A stretch of DNA of 64,000 nucleotides, taken from NCBI GenBank assembly GCA_002886105.1, contig CP025776.1:3286001-3350000 (forward strand), read 5' to 3'. A model generated the notes under the pieces. It made no database searches. It was given only the letters and a program-made list of their open reading frames with translations, and had not been told where the DNA came from. The stretch is from Enterobacter sp. EA-1. Lineage in GTDB: Bacteria > Pseudomonadota > Gammaproteobacteria > Enterobacterales > Enterobacteriaceae. The position numbers and the translations under genes are program-made. Positions 12,774-26,245 of this stretch are shown here, piece by piece (within the stretch, counting starts at the first letter, position 1; each line of letters begins with the position of its first letter).

Positions 12774-14522
12774 TCGCCAAACTGCATCTTGTGAAGCTGA
12801 GCATACACACCGCGGTGCGCCAGCAACTCGGTATGGCTACCGCGTTCCACGATGCGACCATCCTCGACCACGACAATCTCATCAGCTTGCTCAATGGTCG
12901 AAAGACGGTGAGCAATCACCATAGAAGTACGGTTTTTTGCAGCTCGTTTAACGCCGCCTGAATAGCGCGTTCAGACTCGGTATCCAGCGCGGAGGTCGCT
13001 TCATCGAGGATCAGGATTGGGCTATCCCGCAACAGCGCGCGGGCAATGGCGATACGCTGACGCTGACCGCCGGAGAGCAATACGCCGTTTTCACCGATGA
13101 CCGTGTCCGGTGGCCTTGATCCATTTTATTGATAAAGTCGAGGGCATAGGCCATCTTTGCAGCCTGCTCAACCTCTTCGCGGCTGTACTCTTCGGTACGC
13201 GCATAGGCAATGTTGTTAGCAACGGTGTCGTTAAACAAATGGACATTTTGCGATACCAGCGCAACCTGATCGCGCAGCGAGGCCAGTTTATACTCACGCA
13301 GATCGTGGCCATCCATCAGGATTTGGCCTTCGTCGATATCGTAAAAACGCGTGATCAGGCTGGCCATCGTCGATTTACCGGAGCCAGAACGCCCCACCGA
13401 GGGCAACGGTTTTCCCGGCAGGGATCGTCAGATTGATATTACGCAGCGCGGGGGTTTCCCGTCCCGGATATGTGAAAGTGACATTGCGGAATTCGATATC
13501 CCCACGGGCGCGTTCAATCACCGTGGTGCCTTCATCTTTTTCCTGCTCGCTATCAAGGATCGCGAACAAGGTCTGGCAGGCAGCCATACCGCGCTGGAAT
13601 TGGGCATTGACGTTGGTCAGCGATTTTAGCGGACGCATCAGCGCAATCATCGAAGAGAAAACAACGGTGATCGTACCGGCTGTCAGCGTATCCATCACGC
13701 TTGGGAAGCTCGCTGCATACAGCACAAATGCCAGAGCAAGAGAGGCAATAAGTTGAATGATCGGGTCTGAAATGGATGAGGCTGACACCATTTTCATCCC
13801 CTGCAGACGCATCTTGTTGCTGACTTTGTCGAAACGACTGGTTTCCACTTGCTGGCCACCAAACATCAGCACTTCTTTATGCCCTTTCAGCATTTGCTCC
13901 GCACTGGTGGTCACCTGCCCCATGGTGTTTTGCATATTTTTACTGATGTTGCGAAAGCGTTTAGACACTACGCGAATAGCGAGCGACACAATAGGTGCCA
14001 GCACAATCAGGATCACCGATAACTGCCAGCTATACCAAAACATCATAATAAACAGGCCGATGATCGACGCGCCTTCGCGCACCACCGTGATCAACGCACT
14101 GGAAGAAGAGGACGCTACCTGTTCAGAATCGTAAGTGATTCGCGACAGCAGCGTCCCCGTGGACTGTTTGTCAAAGAAGGAAACAGGCATCCCCATCATG
14201 TGGCCGAATAAACGACGGCGCATGGTCATTACCACTTTTCCGGAAACCCGGGGAAATGCAGTAGCTGGAGATATAACTGGTGATACCACGCAGGATCATC
14301 AGCCCGATAACCACCAGCGGCATCCACAGCAGCACTGAACGGTCCGTTTTACCCAAAACCATCATCCAGTAACGGTTTGAGCAGCGATAGCATAAAAGTA
14401 TCGCTGGCTGCGTTGAGGATTAACGCTATCCCCGACACGATCAGACCCGCTTTAAAAGGCGCAATGGTTGGCCAAAGTCGGCGGAAAGTCTGCCACGTGG
14501 AGAGATCTTTATCGTTCTGCAT
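12770..14522 (-). CDS. msbA: Lipid A/LPS flippase MsbA (frame-broken)
   Basis: MsbA is a homodimeric ABC exporter that flips core-lipid A across the inner membrane. It has one N-terminal six-helix transmembrane domain and one C-terminal ATPase. Visible parts are [22 protein letters not shown]-type coupling sequence, Walker [11 protein letters not shown], the Q-loop region [14 protein letters not shown], and the Walker B/D-loop region [12 protein letters not shown]...[13 protein letters not shown] read across breaks. A break at 13107-13113 reads CCGGTGG where the ortholog needs CCAGG. Others lie near 12930, 13395, 14245 and 14370. The span equals about 582 codons. Confidence 0.94.
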
Positions 14523-14557
14523 TCAAAAACCAGCACTTGTTGAAATAGCCGCATATT

Positions 14558-16799
14558 CTACCTGTTATCGCTGGGGACGCCAAACCACTGATGATACCAA
14601 CGAGGTAAAAGTTGATCTCGTAAGCTATGGATTTCCCAGCCCTGCGATGAGAAAGAGAGCGTTATCTGCCCCTGATGGGCCGTATCGAACCAGCGATAGC
14701 CTTGCTGGCGATAGCGTGTCGTCACTTTGCCGAGGGCAATCGCCGGGGCGTTATAGCGAGATGCCGACGCCAGTGCAGCTTCACCGGCGACACGTTGAAT
14801 AAAAGGCAGCGTTGATGAGGTATTGCTCCCATGATGGGGTACCTGCACCAGCGTGGAAGCAAGATGTTCCCAATAACGACTCAGCATCGCCATTTCCCCT
14901 GCGCCTCAATATCACCCGTCAGCAAAATACTGTTCTGGCCATCATCTACCCTGACCACACATGAGCGGTTATTGCCTTGTGTCGTTGAGCCTTGCAGGGG
15001 CCAGTGAACACTGAAATTTAACCCTTGCCACTGCCACCTTTCACCACGAAAACAAGGATGATGCCCCCTGCCCAGCCTAACGGGCTCCGCACCCACATCC
15101 CCGGCCGAATTCAGTAAGCTGTTCAGCCCTCCCCGGTGATCCAAATGTTCATGACTCCAGGATAACCCCTTCTGGCTCCAGCGCATGCCAGCGCAGCCAC
15201 GGGATAATTAACTGCTGCCCGCTGTCGCCGCCAGCCGCACCTGTATCATAAAGGATCGCTTTGCCATCACGCTCAATGACCATGGCCAGCCCGTGCCCGA
15301 CATCCAGCATGTGTACCGACCATCCCCCACCCCGCTCACTTCGCCAGAATGGAAAAGCCAACATCACCAGACATGCCGGGGCAAACAGCGGGCGTTGTGC
15401 GCCACAGGTTAAAACGCCGCCATCAATGCACACCAGGGGCACCCATGCCAGCCACTGCCAGCGCATATCAACGTTTAACCAGCCTTGAGGAGCCAACGTA
15501 AAAAGCTGAAGAGTATTTCCAGCGTGTTATCCGCGACAGACCAACAAACGGTCTCCATTATTGAAGGCCCGGTCAGATGCAGCAGCATACCTAACAGAAT
15601 GCAGGGTACGGCAACGAAAGTGACCAGCGGGATAGCCGCCGGGTTCGCGACCAGAGAGCTAAGGCTGATGCCGTGAAATATCGACAACTGGATCGGCAGG
15701 AAGCAGCAGTGTCATACCCACCTGCAAATAGACGAGGTTAATGCAGCCCCCACCCACCAGCGCGGGTGTGCCCGCGAATCGGGAGCCACTGATACCAAAA
15801 CAGCAGCGCAGCCTGCAAAAGCAGACAGCCAAAGGCTGTCAGAGAATGGCAAGGATCGGTAAAACAAATGGCTGCCACACAGCATAGCCATACCTGCCGG
15901 GCGACCACAGACGACCGGAAAGCCTTAACATAGCCCGGTGCACTGAGCGCCACCACCGTGCGTAGAGCCGGAGGCTGCAACCCCGTTAGCCATGCATAGA
16001 CAATCGCGCCGCCCACGCTTAAGAGCAACGGCAACCGCCAACCAATCCACCGGGCGGGAAGGAAAAACTGCACACCGCGAACGATAAGCCACACCAGCAT
16101 AGACGCAAGAGCGATATGCAACCCGGAGATCGCCATCAGATGCGCCGTGCCGGTTTGTCGCATCACGTTTTTCACGTCACTGTTCAGCGCTGAGCGCTCG
16201 CCCATTCCCAAGGCCAGTATGACCTGCTGCCGAGGGTATGCCGTCAACTGCTTCCTCAGCGACTGCAGATACCCGGCACGCCAGCTGCAACGTGCATCCA
16301 GTATTCTGGCATGAATAATCCGCCCGCTTAAAGATTGATGGGATGCCAGAGCATAACGTTGGGAGTCAAAACCGCCATCATTGAGCTGCCCATGTATCGG
16401 GCGAGCGCGAATCGTCATCGCCCAACGTTGCCCGCTGCAGGCCTGCTGGGGAAGATACTCCCCGTAAAAGGTAATGCCGGGGAGCCGGATAAAGGCGTAT
16501 GCCGTCCAGTGAGAATTTTCCCCGGTGGCGGGTCATATTGTCGGTTTCGGTAAGCATCACCTCAACATGGCGGTTACCACCTGCCGGTCGGGTCGGCCAG
16601 AGGGTTTGCTGTGCTGCGAGGATCCCCCATACAAAGAACAGAAGCGTAAACCCGCAGTAACGCAGCACCGGTTTTTGGCTGTACGCAAGCAGACAGCCAA
16701 AAGCCAGTACGCACCAGACAAGACGGATATCCGGTAAAGCGGGCACAACAGTGGCAAAATGCCGGCCATAATACAGGCGCTGAGCGCAGGTAAGATCAT
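14558..16799 (-). CDS. ycaI: ComEC/Rec2 family DNA-uptake membrane protein (frame-broken)
   Basis: ComEC family proteins form the inner-membrane channel for single-stranded DNA import. The protein has an N-terminal OB-like region, a multi-helix competence domain (MAISGLHIALASMLVWLI, AWLTGLQPPALRTVVAL) and a C-terminal metallo-beta-lactamase domain (HEHLDHRGG, LLTGDIEAQG, LQVPHHGSNTS). I chose the ATG at 16799 because an AAGGAGG ribosome site precedes it by five bases. There are many frame breaks (for example 15180, 15480, 15690, 16370 and 16740). It ends WYHQWFGVPSDNR, as in E. coli YcaI, 35 bases before msbA. Confidence 0.88.
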
Positions 16800-16956
16800 G
16801 CACACCTCCTTGTTGCACAGGAAGTATGCGGCGTTGCAGTTGCTGTGTCTGGAGAGTGATAACCCTTTGCGGCGCAGGCAGGTAAGTTTTACCGCGTTAC
16901 ATCTTACGCAATTAGCATTACGAGCAAAGTCCCGAAAAATTCAGACTGGCACAAAA

Positions 16957-16987
16957 CAAAAAAAGCACCCCGAAGGTGCTTTTTTGC
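16957..16987 (-). terminator. Intrinsic terminator after ihfB
   Basis: AAAAAAGCACC pairs with GGTGCTTTTTT around CCGAA. The stem is flanked by A and T runs on both sides, so it can work in either direction. It lies 30 bases after the ihfB stop. Confidence 0.85.
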
Positions 16988-17015
16988 TGTTTAAGTTTTA
17001 GCGTTTCGCTAAACC

Positions 17016-17300
17016 TTATTCATAAATATTGGCGCGGTCGCGTAATTCTTTACCCGGTTTAAAGTGGGGAACATATTTTCCTTCCAGATCCACTTTGTCG
17101 CCTGTTTTCGGGTTACGCCCGGTGCGAGGTGCACGATAGTGCAGAGAAAAACTGCCGAAACCGCGGATCTCAATGCGCTCACACCGGGCAAGAGTAGAGG
17201 CCATATGCTCCAGCATCTCTTTTACGGCATCTTCCACGGCTTTTGCCGGGATATGCGATTGCTGGCTTGCAAGTCTTTCGATCAATTCTGACTTGGTCAT
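17016..17300 (-). CDS. ihfB: Integration host factor subunit beta
   Basis: IHF-beta pairs with IHF-alpha to bend DNA in the nucleoid and at many promoters. The frame is intact over 94 codons, [11 protein letters not shown] to RDRANIYE, with the beta-arm sequence [15 protein letters not shown] and [12 protein letters not shown]. Residues 39-40 read Arg-Cys, where E. coli has Gln-Gly. The DNA there (CACCGG on the plus strand) matches the error seen at other expected CCTGG sites, so this may be a hidden artefact. It lies between rpsA and comEC, as in E. coli. Confidence 0.97.
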   Translation of the reverse strand: MTKSELIERLASQQSHIPAKAVEDAVKEMLEHMASTLARCERIEIRGFGSFSLHYRAPRTGRNPKTGDKVDLEGKYVPHFKPGKELRDRANIYE

Positions 17301-17344
17301 GATTCCTCCGGTTTCCTTCAAGGCAAAAATTCGCTTAATAGCTT

Positions 17345-17373
17345 TAACAAGGGCGGCCGTAGCCGCCCTTTGT
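17345..17373 (-). terminator. Intrinsic terminator between rpsA and ihfB
   Basis: AAGGGCGGC pairs with GCCGCCCTT around a short loop, about 100 bases after the rpsA stop on the minus strand. The same hairpin position exists in E. coli. Confidence 0.75.
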
Positions 17374-17475
17374 CATTGATTACAGGACGAATCCTGCAAT
17401 CTGTCAAGTGACTCGTCATCCTGCGAACTGCAGTGCGTTAACTTCGTCACTACAGTCCGCAAAGTTGGGAGTAAC

Positions 17476-19136
<1,661 letters not shown>

Positions 19137-19250
19137 GTTTAATCTTCAGGTTTCATATTTAACGTCCACCCCGGCTCCGTGCCGGATGGGGTTGTTTAAC
19201 ATACCCGCTGTCATTCCATTGCAACGGGGGTACTGCAAATTCGGTCGCAA

Positions 19251-19933
19251 TTATGCGAGGGCCAATTTTGGCGAGCATATTGTAGCGCTTTCTCAATCAC
19301 TTGCTCAATACTTAAACGGGTTGAATCCAGTACTAAAGCATCGGCAGCAGGCACTAACGGCGCAACAGGGCGATTACGATCGCGATCGTCACGTTCTTTG
19401 ATCTCGGCCAAAAGGCGTTCAAAGTTAACACTAAAGCCCTTCTCCTGCAACTGCAGCATACGGCGGTGCGCACGTTCTTCAGAGGAGGCGTCAAGGAAAA
19501 TTTTCACTGGCGCATCGGGGAAAACAACGGTGCCCATATCACGCCCGTCCGCGATCAGGCCCGGCGCTTCGCGAAACGCGCGCTGGCGACGTAATAACGC
19601 CTCACGCACGCGCGGGAAAGCCGCCACTTGCGATGCCGCATTCGCCACGTCCTGAGTGCGAATTTCACCGCTCACATCTTCGCCTTCCAGAATCACTTCC
19701 AGATTGCCGTTGGTCGAGACAAAACGCACATCAAGATGTGCCGCCAGAGGAACCAGCACCTCTTCAGAGGTCACATCAACATGGTGATGTAGCGCGGCCA
19801 ACGCCAGCACACGATAAATGGCGCCGGAGTCCAACAGATGCCACTGCAACGCTTCCGCCATTGCCTTGCAAGGGGTGCCTTTTCCCGCACCGCTCGGCCC
19901 ATCAATGGTAATTACCGGGGCAATTGCCGTCAT
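19251..19933 (-). CDS. cmk: Cytidylate kinase
   Basis: Cmk phosphorylates CMP and dCMP. The frame is open from [20 protein letters not shown] (P-loop GPSGAGKGT), through SRDMGT-like [20 protein letters not shown] and [10 protein letters not shown], to ALQYARQ. An expected fifth A near 19265 is missing; restoring it gives the usual end ARQKLALA and a stop at 19251. Uncorrected, the frame runs on to 19211. Residue 21 reads Pro where orthologs have Leu, just after the P-loop; this could be an error. It lies upstream of rpsA, as in E. coli. Confidence 0.94.
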
Positions 19934-20063
19934 CTTTATCTCCTTAATCAGGGCATACCGTTACATAAACGCCGCGCATTATACGCGGCAATGCGCGATC
20001 GTTACTCCCGCGTGCGAATAACGGAATATATGGAGCTGAGTGTAGAAGAAATGTGCGGGAAGC

Positions 20064-20083
20064 GGGCTGATTTGCATCAGCCC
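20064..20083 (-). terminator. Hairpin downstream of ycaL
   Basis: A perfect 8-base stem (GGGCTGAT/ATCAGCCC) with a TTGC loop lies about 20 bases after the ycaL stop. No strong U-tract follows, so the terminator role is inferred. Confidence 0.45.
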
Positions 20084-20102
20084 GGCACAGACAGAAATGA
20101 CG

Positions 20103-20855
20103 TTACTTTTTATCTGCAGCAATGCGCTCGCGGATATGCTGCGCGCGCTCAGTTGACGGCGGATGGGAATCAAACATCGATTTCTCCGAACCCGCATCCA
20201 GCCAGTTTCTCAAAACTGGTGACTAATCCCTGACGGCTGATGTTACGTTTTTTCCAGCAAATCGTAAGAGAAATCGTCCGCGGCGGATTCCTGAGTGCGG
20301 GAGAATGCGGAATTGACCATATTCTCAGCCAGTCGCCGAGCTGGGACTGGGAGAGTTGTGCACCTGCCGCACTGCTGGCGGAGATGGCATCACGGGCAGC
20401 CAGTGTCGCATACGCCGTCTGCATTGCTTTGCGGCTATGCCCCGAACGTGCCCCATTTCATGCCCCAGTACAGCTTCGACTTCATTATCCGTCATCATAT
20501 CCATGAGACCGCTGTACACGCGAATGCAACCGTTCGCCATTGCCCACGCGTTAACCTCTTTCGTCATATAAACTTTATAGGTTACTGGCGTGCCATCGAT
20601 ATTGTTACCCAGCGCTTTTGCGATTTTGTCGAGACGCTTCGCAGGTACTGGATGCCGGGGCAAGGGTGTTCTGTTTATCCATCTCCGCGCAAGACTTCTC
20701 TGAGAGCGCCTTCACGTCGGCATCGCTGAGCGTTGCCGCTTTGTATGCTGACATACCGGATTTGGTTAACGCTTCTGCGTTGATGCCACCCATGTTTTTA
20801 CAACCAGAGACCAGAGTTGCCGCCATCAGGCAGCTGAAAATCATTGTTTTTTCAT
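20103..20855 (-). CDS. ycaL: M48-family metalloprotease lipoprotein YcaL (frame-broken)
   Basis: YcaL is an outer-membrane-associated zinc peptidase; in E. coli it helps clear stalled LptD and BAM substrates. After restoring one A in the start codon region (ATGAAAAAA), the N-terminus has a signal sequence and a lipobox LVSGC near residue 18. The zinc motif HEMGH follows LGH in the stretch VEAVLGHEMGHV, and NAWAMANGCIRVYSGLMDMM matches the family. Breaks lie near 20235, 20435, 20655 and 20850. The end reads AADKK. The promoter probably lies in the gap before aroA. Confidence 0.9.
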
Positions 20856-20952
20856 AGACAGTCCATGTTTATCTAATTGAATCATCGGGAATATTCCCGG
20901 GCAGATAGTAACATGGCGCAGAAGGTTGTCGACACCCTCAACAATAGCGGGT

Positions 20953-20987
20953 AAATCAGCCCTGCGATACCTGCGCAGGGCTGATAA
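20953..20987 (-). terminator. Terminator hairpin after aroA
   Basis: A perfect 12-base stem, ATCAGCCCTGCG with CGCAGGGCTGAT, lies just after the aroA stop. Short A and T runs flank it on both sides. Confidence 0.65.
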
Positions 20988-20993
20988 ATGTTA

Positions 20994-22275
20994 TCAGGCA
21001 GGGGGTACTAATGCGGGCTAACTGTTCGAAGTAGTCCGGGAACGTTTTGGCTGTGCATTTCGGATCAAGGATCGTGACCGGCGTATCCGACAGCGCCACC
21101 AGCGAGAAGCACATCGCCATACGGTGATCATTGTAGGTGCCGATTTCCGCAAACTGCAGTTTTGCTGGCGGCGTCACGCGAATATAGTCTTCGCCCTCTT
21201 CAACTTCCGCGCCAACTTTACGCAGCTCTGTTGCCATCGCAAACAAACGGTCCGTCTCTTTCACACGCCAGTTATAGATATTGCGCAGCGTCGTCGTCCC
21301 GTTAGCAAACAGCGCCGTAGTGGCAATGGTCATTGCCGCATCCGGAATATGGTTCATATCCATGTCAATAGCGTTCAGCTCACCATGCGTACAGGCAATG
21401 TAATCATCACCCCAGACAATCGTCGCGCCCATTTTTCCAGCACATCGGCAAAGCGGATATCACCCTGCACGCTGTTACGGCCAATGCCGGTTACTTTAAC
21501 CGTGCCGCCTTTTATTGCCGCCGCGGCGAGGAAATAAGAGGCAGATGAGGCATCCCCTTCCACCGGTGTAGTGACCCGGTGACTGATAGCGCTGCCCACC
21601 ACGCACCACAAAACGCTGGTACTGCTGGTTTTCAACGTCAACACCGAAGGTCTTCATCAGATGCAATGTGATGTCGATATAGGGTTTGGAAACCAAATCG
21701 CCTTTGATGGTGATGATCGTATCTTGTGGAGCCAGCGGCGCAGTCATCAGTAGCGCGGTTAAGAACTGGCTGGAAACGCTGCCGTCAACACTCACATCAT
21801 AGTAAAACCGCCGCGCAGGCGCAGCGGAGGATAATTTTCCTGCTCAAGATAATCGATCTGCGCGCCGCCCTGACGCAAGGCATCGACCAAATGGCCGATT
21901 GGACGCTCTTTCATGCGCGGTTCGCCGGTCAGCACTAACTCATTGTTCCCAAGACACAGCGCTGCCGCCAGCGGGCGCATGGCAGTTCCGGCGTTGCCAA
22001 GGAACAACTCCAGCTTTTCCGCAGAATGCAGCGGACCGCCGACACCGGTCACTTCGCAACGGGTGCGATCGGCGGATAAAGTGTAATGAACTCCCAGCGC
22101 GCTGAGGGCATTCAGCATATGGCGCACATCGTCACTGTCCAGCAGGTTAGTCAGAACGGTCGTGCCATGGGCGAATGCAGCAAGCAACAAAGCGCGGTTT
22201 GAGACACTCTTTGAACCAGTGCAGATTGATGGTGCCATCCACCCGCGCGATGGGTTGTAACGTCAGGGATTCCAT
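20994..22275 (-). CDS. aroA: 5-enolpyruvylshikimate-3-phosphate synthase AroA (frame-broken)
   Basis: AroA joins shikimate-3-phosphate and PEP in aromatic amino acid synthesis. It shows [19 protein letters not shown] (PEP-binding loop), [16 protein letters not shown] and [21 protein letters not shown]. The start [18 protein letters not shown] continues as [15 protein letters not shown] only after a correction at 22216-22221, where CCAGTG stands for CCAGG. Other breaks lie near 21000 (extra C), 21435, 21600 and 21795. The corrected end is [11 protein letters not shown]. It is the second gene of the serC-aroA operon. Confidence 0.95.
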
Positions 22276-22299
22276 GAAACTTCACTCCTCAACAAACAG

Positions 22300-22330
22300 A
22301 ATAAAACCCCCGCAGTCCAACTACGGGGGT
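22300..22330 (-). terminator. Attenuator-like hairpin between serC and aroA
   Basis: On the minus strand ACCCCCG pairs with CGGGGGT and TTTTATT follows, within the 75-base gap between the serC stop and the aroA start. It has the form of an intrinsic terminator. It would reduce aroA transcription relative to serC; partial read-through is an inference from the operon layout. Confidence 0.6.
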
Positions 22331-22350
22331 ACGTTAAAACAGGTCGATGA

Positions 22351-23436
22351 TTAACCGTGGCGACGTTCGAAATCGACCATAAAATCAGTCAGCGCCTGAA
22401 CACCCGCCAGAGGCATCGCGTTATAAATAGACGCGCGCATGCCCCCTACAACACGGTGGCCTTTCAGCGCGTGCAAACCCGCGGCGAATGACTCTTCAAG
22501 GAAGACTTTATCCAGCGCACTGTCTGCCAGTTGGAAAGGCACATTCATGCGGGAACGGTTCGCTTTTGCGACATCGTTACGGTAGAAGTCGCTGTTATCA
22601 ATCACGCCATAAAGCAGGTCGGCTTTTGCTGATTGATTTTATCCATTGCAGCTACGCCGCCCTGTTTTTTCAGCCACTTAAACACCAGACCAGAGAGATA
22701 CGGGCAAAAAGTCGGCGGCGTGTTGAACATGGAGTCGTTTTCGTTCAGCACGGTGTAATCAAGAATGGACGGACATGATGCATGCGCTTTACCCAGCAGA
22801 TCTTCACGTACAATTACCAACGTCAACCCCGCCGGGCCGATGTTTTTCTGCGCGCCGGCGTAGATCACGCCGAAACGGCTAACATCAATCTGGCGCGACA
22901 GAATCGTTGAGGAGAAATCCGCAGCGACAACGACGTCGCCAAAATCCGGCGTTTCGTCAATGGCGATACCGTCAATTGTTTCGTTCGGGCAGTAATGCAG
23001 GTAAGCAGCGTTATCGCTCAGTTGCCAGTCGCGCATCGGTTTTACCGCACGCAAACCATCAACAGTGATTTTGGCGTCGATCACGTTCGGTACGCAGTAT
23101 TTTTTCGCTTCTTTTACTGCGCTTGCCGCCCAGTAGCCAGCATCCACATAATCCGCAGTGGTTTTCTCACCCAGCAAGTTCAGGGGAACCCCGGCAAACT
23201 GACCGCGGCCACCGCCGTGACAGAACAGAACCTTATAGTTGGAGGGGGATGTTCAGCAGGTCGCGAAAATCCTTTTCTGCTTCTTCCGCCACATGGATAA
23301 ACTCTTTACCACGGTGGCTAATTTCCATCACCGATGTACCAAGCCCTTGCCAGTCGCACAGTTCCTGTTGCGCCTGTTTGAGCACATCCGCCGGTAACAC
23401 TGCCGGGCCAGAACTAAAATTGAAGACCTGAGTCAT
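22351..23436 (-). CDS. serC: Phosphoserine aminotransferase SerC (frame-broken)
   Basis: SerC is a PLP enzyme of serine and pyridoxine synthesis. The start [20 protein letters not shown] and end [14 protein letters not shown] match E. coli. The PLP lysine lies in [35 protein letters not shown] near the C-terminus is also typical. Breaks lie near 22620, 22705, 23190 and 23245. It is cotranscribed with aroA across a terminator-like hairpin, the known serine-aromatic mixed operon. Confidence 0.95.
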
Positions 23437-23596
23437 TTCCCCTCACCACGCTATAAAGCAATAAGTTATTCCTGTGACATCGGTTTTATCATTCAGCGCC
23501 ACGCGCCGCAACGGGTAATAGGCGCGGGGGAAGTTGTGCGCCAAATCACATAGCAGATTGTTTTGCATTGCTTACGGAGACCCGATAAAAACCCTG

Positions 23597-24292
23597 TTAT
23601 GTGACGCGAATTGCCCGACTGGCCTTCGACCATTCCGGATTTGCACAGCGCGGGCAGATTTTCTCTTCACCCGCCCGAAGCGGGACAATTTTGCTGCAGC
23701 GCACGCAAACATAGTCTCCCTCTTCAGGGGCCTTTTTAAAGCGTTCGCTACAGCCTTCCGGCAGAATACACAGGCCGGGTTTAACCTCTTCATCGGTAAA
23801 GTAGTACACGCTAAGTTGCCCATTCGTTTCCATAATTGCCGGGCGGACCTGCCCTAACTGGTCAACACCGTTGGTACGTAATTCCATAAAGAATTCAAAT
23901 TCGGTCAGGTTCTCCTCGTGTAATTTCTCCCATGCCAGCTCGCCGTCTTTGACGATCACTACCGGTTTGCCTTCCAGCAAATCTTCCAGTTTTTCACTGT
24001 GCGACATCAACCACATCACCGGAGGGCGGTAGAGCATGCCCAGCGTAATAAACACCACGAGTACGGGCAGCATGGGCACATCGTCGTAGAAGGCCACATC
24101 GCCCGCAGCCGATCCCAGCGTCAGAATGATGAGGACTTCAAATAACGACATCTGCCGTACCCCCGCGCCGGCCGGTGATTTTGAGAAATAAGAAGACTAA
24201 AACAAAGGTATAGAGGCTACGCAACGCGACTTTACAGAAAATCAAGGGGGTACCTTGTCGAGCGCCATCCGGTGCAGGTCGAACGCTTTCAT
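23597..24292 (-). CDS. ycaP: YcaP, DUF421/YetF-like inner-membrane protein (frame-broken)
   Basis: YcaP has N-terminal membrane helices followed by a cytoplasmic DUF421 domain; its role is unknown. The start MKAFDLHRMALDKVP matches E. coli. Visible segments are SLFEVLIILTLGSAAGDVAF, EKLEDLLEGKPVVIVKDGEL and FEFFMELRTNGVDQLGQVRP. The C-terminus holds two CxxC pairs (CVRC and CPRC) about 20 residues apart, which looks like a zinc ribbon; this tail is shared with E. coli YcaP. A break lies near 24155-24250. It is divergent from ycaO. Confidence 0.87.
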
Positions 24293-24429
24293 TTTTCATG
24301 CCTGAACAGTCAGTTACTTTCCATAAGCATAGTCAGAAGTTTTATTTTCGTCGGACTAATGGGGAAGATAGCGTCAGTCACGTAAAACCCGTATCATTGC
24401 GCGCTTTACGTACGAAAAAAGTGACCGTC

Positions 24430-26194
24430 ATGACTCAAACATTTATTCCCGGCAAAGATGCCGCGCTGGAAGATTCCATCGCTCGCTTTCAGCAAAAGCT
24501 CACCGATCTCGGTTTTAACATCGAAGAGGCCTCCGGCTGAACCCGGTACCCAACGTCTGGTCTGTGCATATTCGCGATAAAGAGTGTGCGCTGTGCTTCA
24601 CCAACGGCAAAGGCGCCACCAAAAAAGCGGCGCTGGCCTCTGCATTGGGTGAGTATTTCGAACGTCTGTCCACAAACTACTTCTTTGCTGACTTTTGGCT
24701 CGGCGACACCATCGCGCAGGGTCCGTTCGTTCATTATCCTAATGAAAATGGTTCCCGCTGCCGGAAGATGACAACCTACCGGAAGGTATTCTCGATGCGC
24801 GCCTGCGCGCCTACTACGATCCGGAAAATGCACTGACCGCAGGTATGCTGGTTGATTTGCAATCCGGTAACGACGAGCGCGGTATCTGCGCCCTGCCGTT
24901 TACCCGCCAGTCCGATGAGCAGACGGTCTATATTCCCATGAATATCGTTGGCAACCTGTATGTGTCTAACGGTATGTCAGCCGGCAACACGCGTAATGAA
25001 GCCCGTGTTCAGGGGCTGTCGGAAGTGTTTGAGCGTCATATTAAAAACCGCATTATTGCCGAGAGCATTAGCCTGCCGGAGATCCCGCAAGAGGTGCTGG
25101 CACGCTACCCGGGCGTTGTTGAAGCCATTGCAAAACTGGAAGCGGAAGGCTTCCCAATTTTCGCTTATGACGGCTCGCTTGGCGGTAAATACCCGGTAAT
25201 CTGTGTAGTGCTGTTTAACCCGGCCAACGGCACCTGCTTTGCCTCTTTTGGCGCACATCCTGATTTCGGCGTCGCGCTGGAACGTACCGTTACCGAGCTT
25301 CTGCAAGGCCGTGGCCTGAAAGATCTTGATGTGTTCACCCCACCAACTTTTGATGATGAAGAAGTGGCTGAGCACGCCAACCCTCGGAAACCCACTTTAT
25401 CGACTCCAGCGGTCTTATTTCATGGGATCTGTTTAAACAGGATGCGGATTATCCGTTCGTTGACTGGAGCTTCGCTGGCACAACTGAAGAGGAGTTCGCC
25501 ACCCTGATGGCCATCTTCAAGGCGGAAGATAAAGAAGTGTACATCGCTGACTACGAGCATCTGGGGGTTTACGCCTGCCGTATTCTGGTGCCGGGCATGT
25601 CGGATATCTACCCGGCGGAAGATCTGTGGCTGGCCAACAACACCATGGGCAGCCATCTGCGCGAGAACGATTCTCTCCCCTGCACGGCAGTGAGTGGGAT
25701 AAAGAGGATTACCTCAATCTTATCGCGCAACTGGATGATGAAGGCCATGACGACTTTACCCGTGTGCGCGAACTACTGGGTCTGGCTACCGGGAAAGATA
25801 ATGGCTGGTACACCCTGCGTGTTGGCGAGCTGAAAGCAATGCTGGCGCTGGCTGGCGGCGACTGGATCAGGCGCTGGCACCGGACCGAATGGACGATGGA
25901 ATTTAACGCCTCCATCTTCAGCGCTGAACGGGCAAACTATTACCGTTGCCTGCAAACCTTGTTATTGCTGGCTCAGGAAGAGGAGCGCCAACCGCTGCAA
26001 TACCTGAACGCGTTTGTGCGCATGTACGGTGCGCAGGCTGTCGAAGCCGCCAGTGCGGCGCTGAGCGGTGAAGCGCCGTTTTATGACCTGCAACCTGCTG
26101 ACGGTACGCTGAAGGCTTTCCCGGCGCACCAGAGGCTTTGTTAGCGGCTTACGAAAAATTACAACGCGCGAAAACGGCGTTCTGGTCGAAATAA
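24430..26194 (+). CDS. ycaO: YcaO, ATP-binding protein linked to S12 methylthiolation (frame-broken)
   Basis: YcaO is the founding member of the YcaO superfamily of ATP-dependent backbone-activating enzymes. In E. coli it is reported to assist RimO in ribosomal protein S12 methylthiolation. The start MTQTFIPGKDAALEDSIARF, the ATP-site segment GKGATKKAALASALGEYFER, NTRNEARVQGLSEVFERH and GAHPDFGVALERTVTELLQGRG are clear. Breaks lie near 24537 (CCGG for CCTGG), 24750, 25381 (CCCTCGG for CCTGG), 25665-25685, 25865 and 26130. The corrected end is AFWSK. The gene has its own terminator. Confidence 0.93.
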
Positions 26195-26245
26195 CGACAA
26201 GTAGTGCGACAATCTGTGAAGCTTAATGACGGGTCTACGCTATAT

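Noticed and set aside
13351-14134. Plus-strand open frames opposite msbA
   Set aside because: They mirror the conserved MsbA coding frame and have no independent support.
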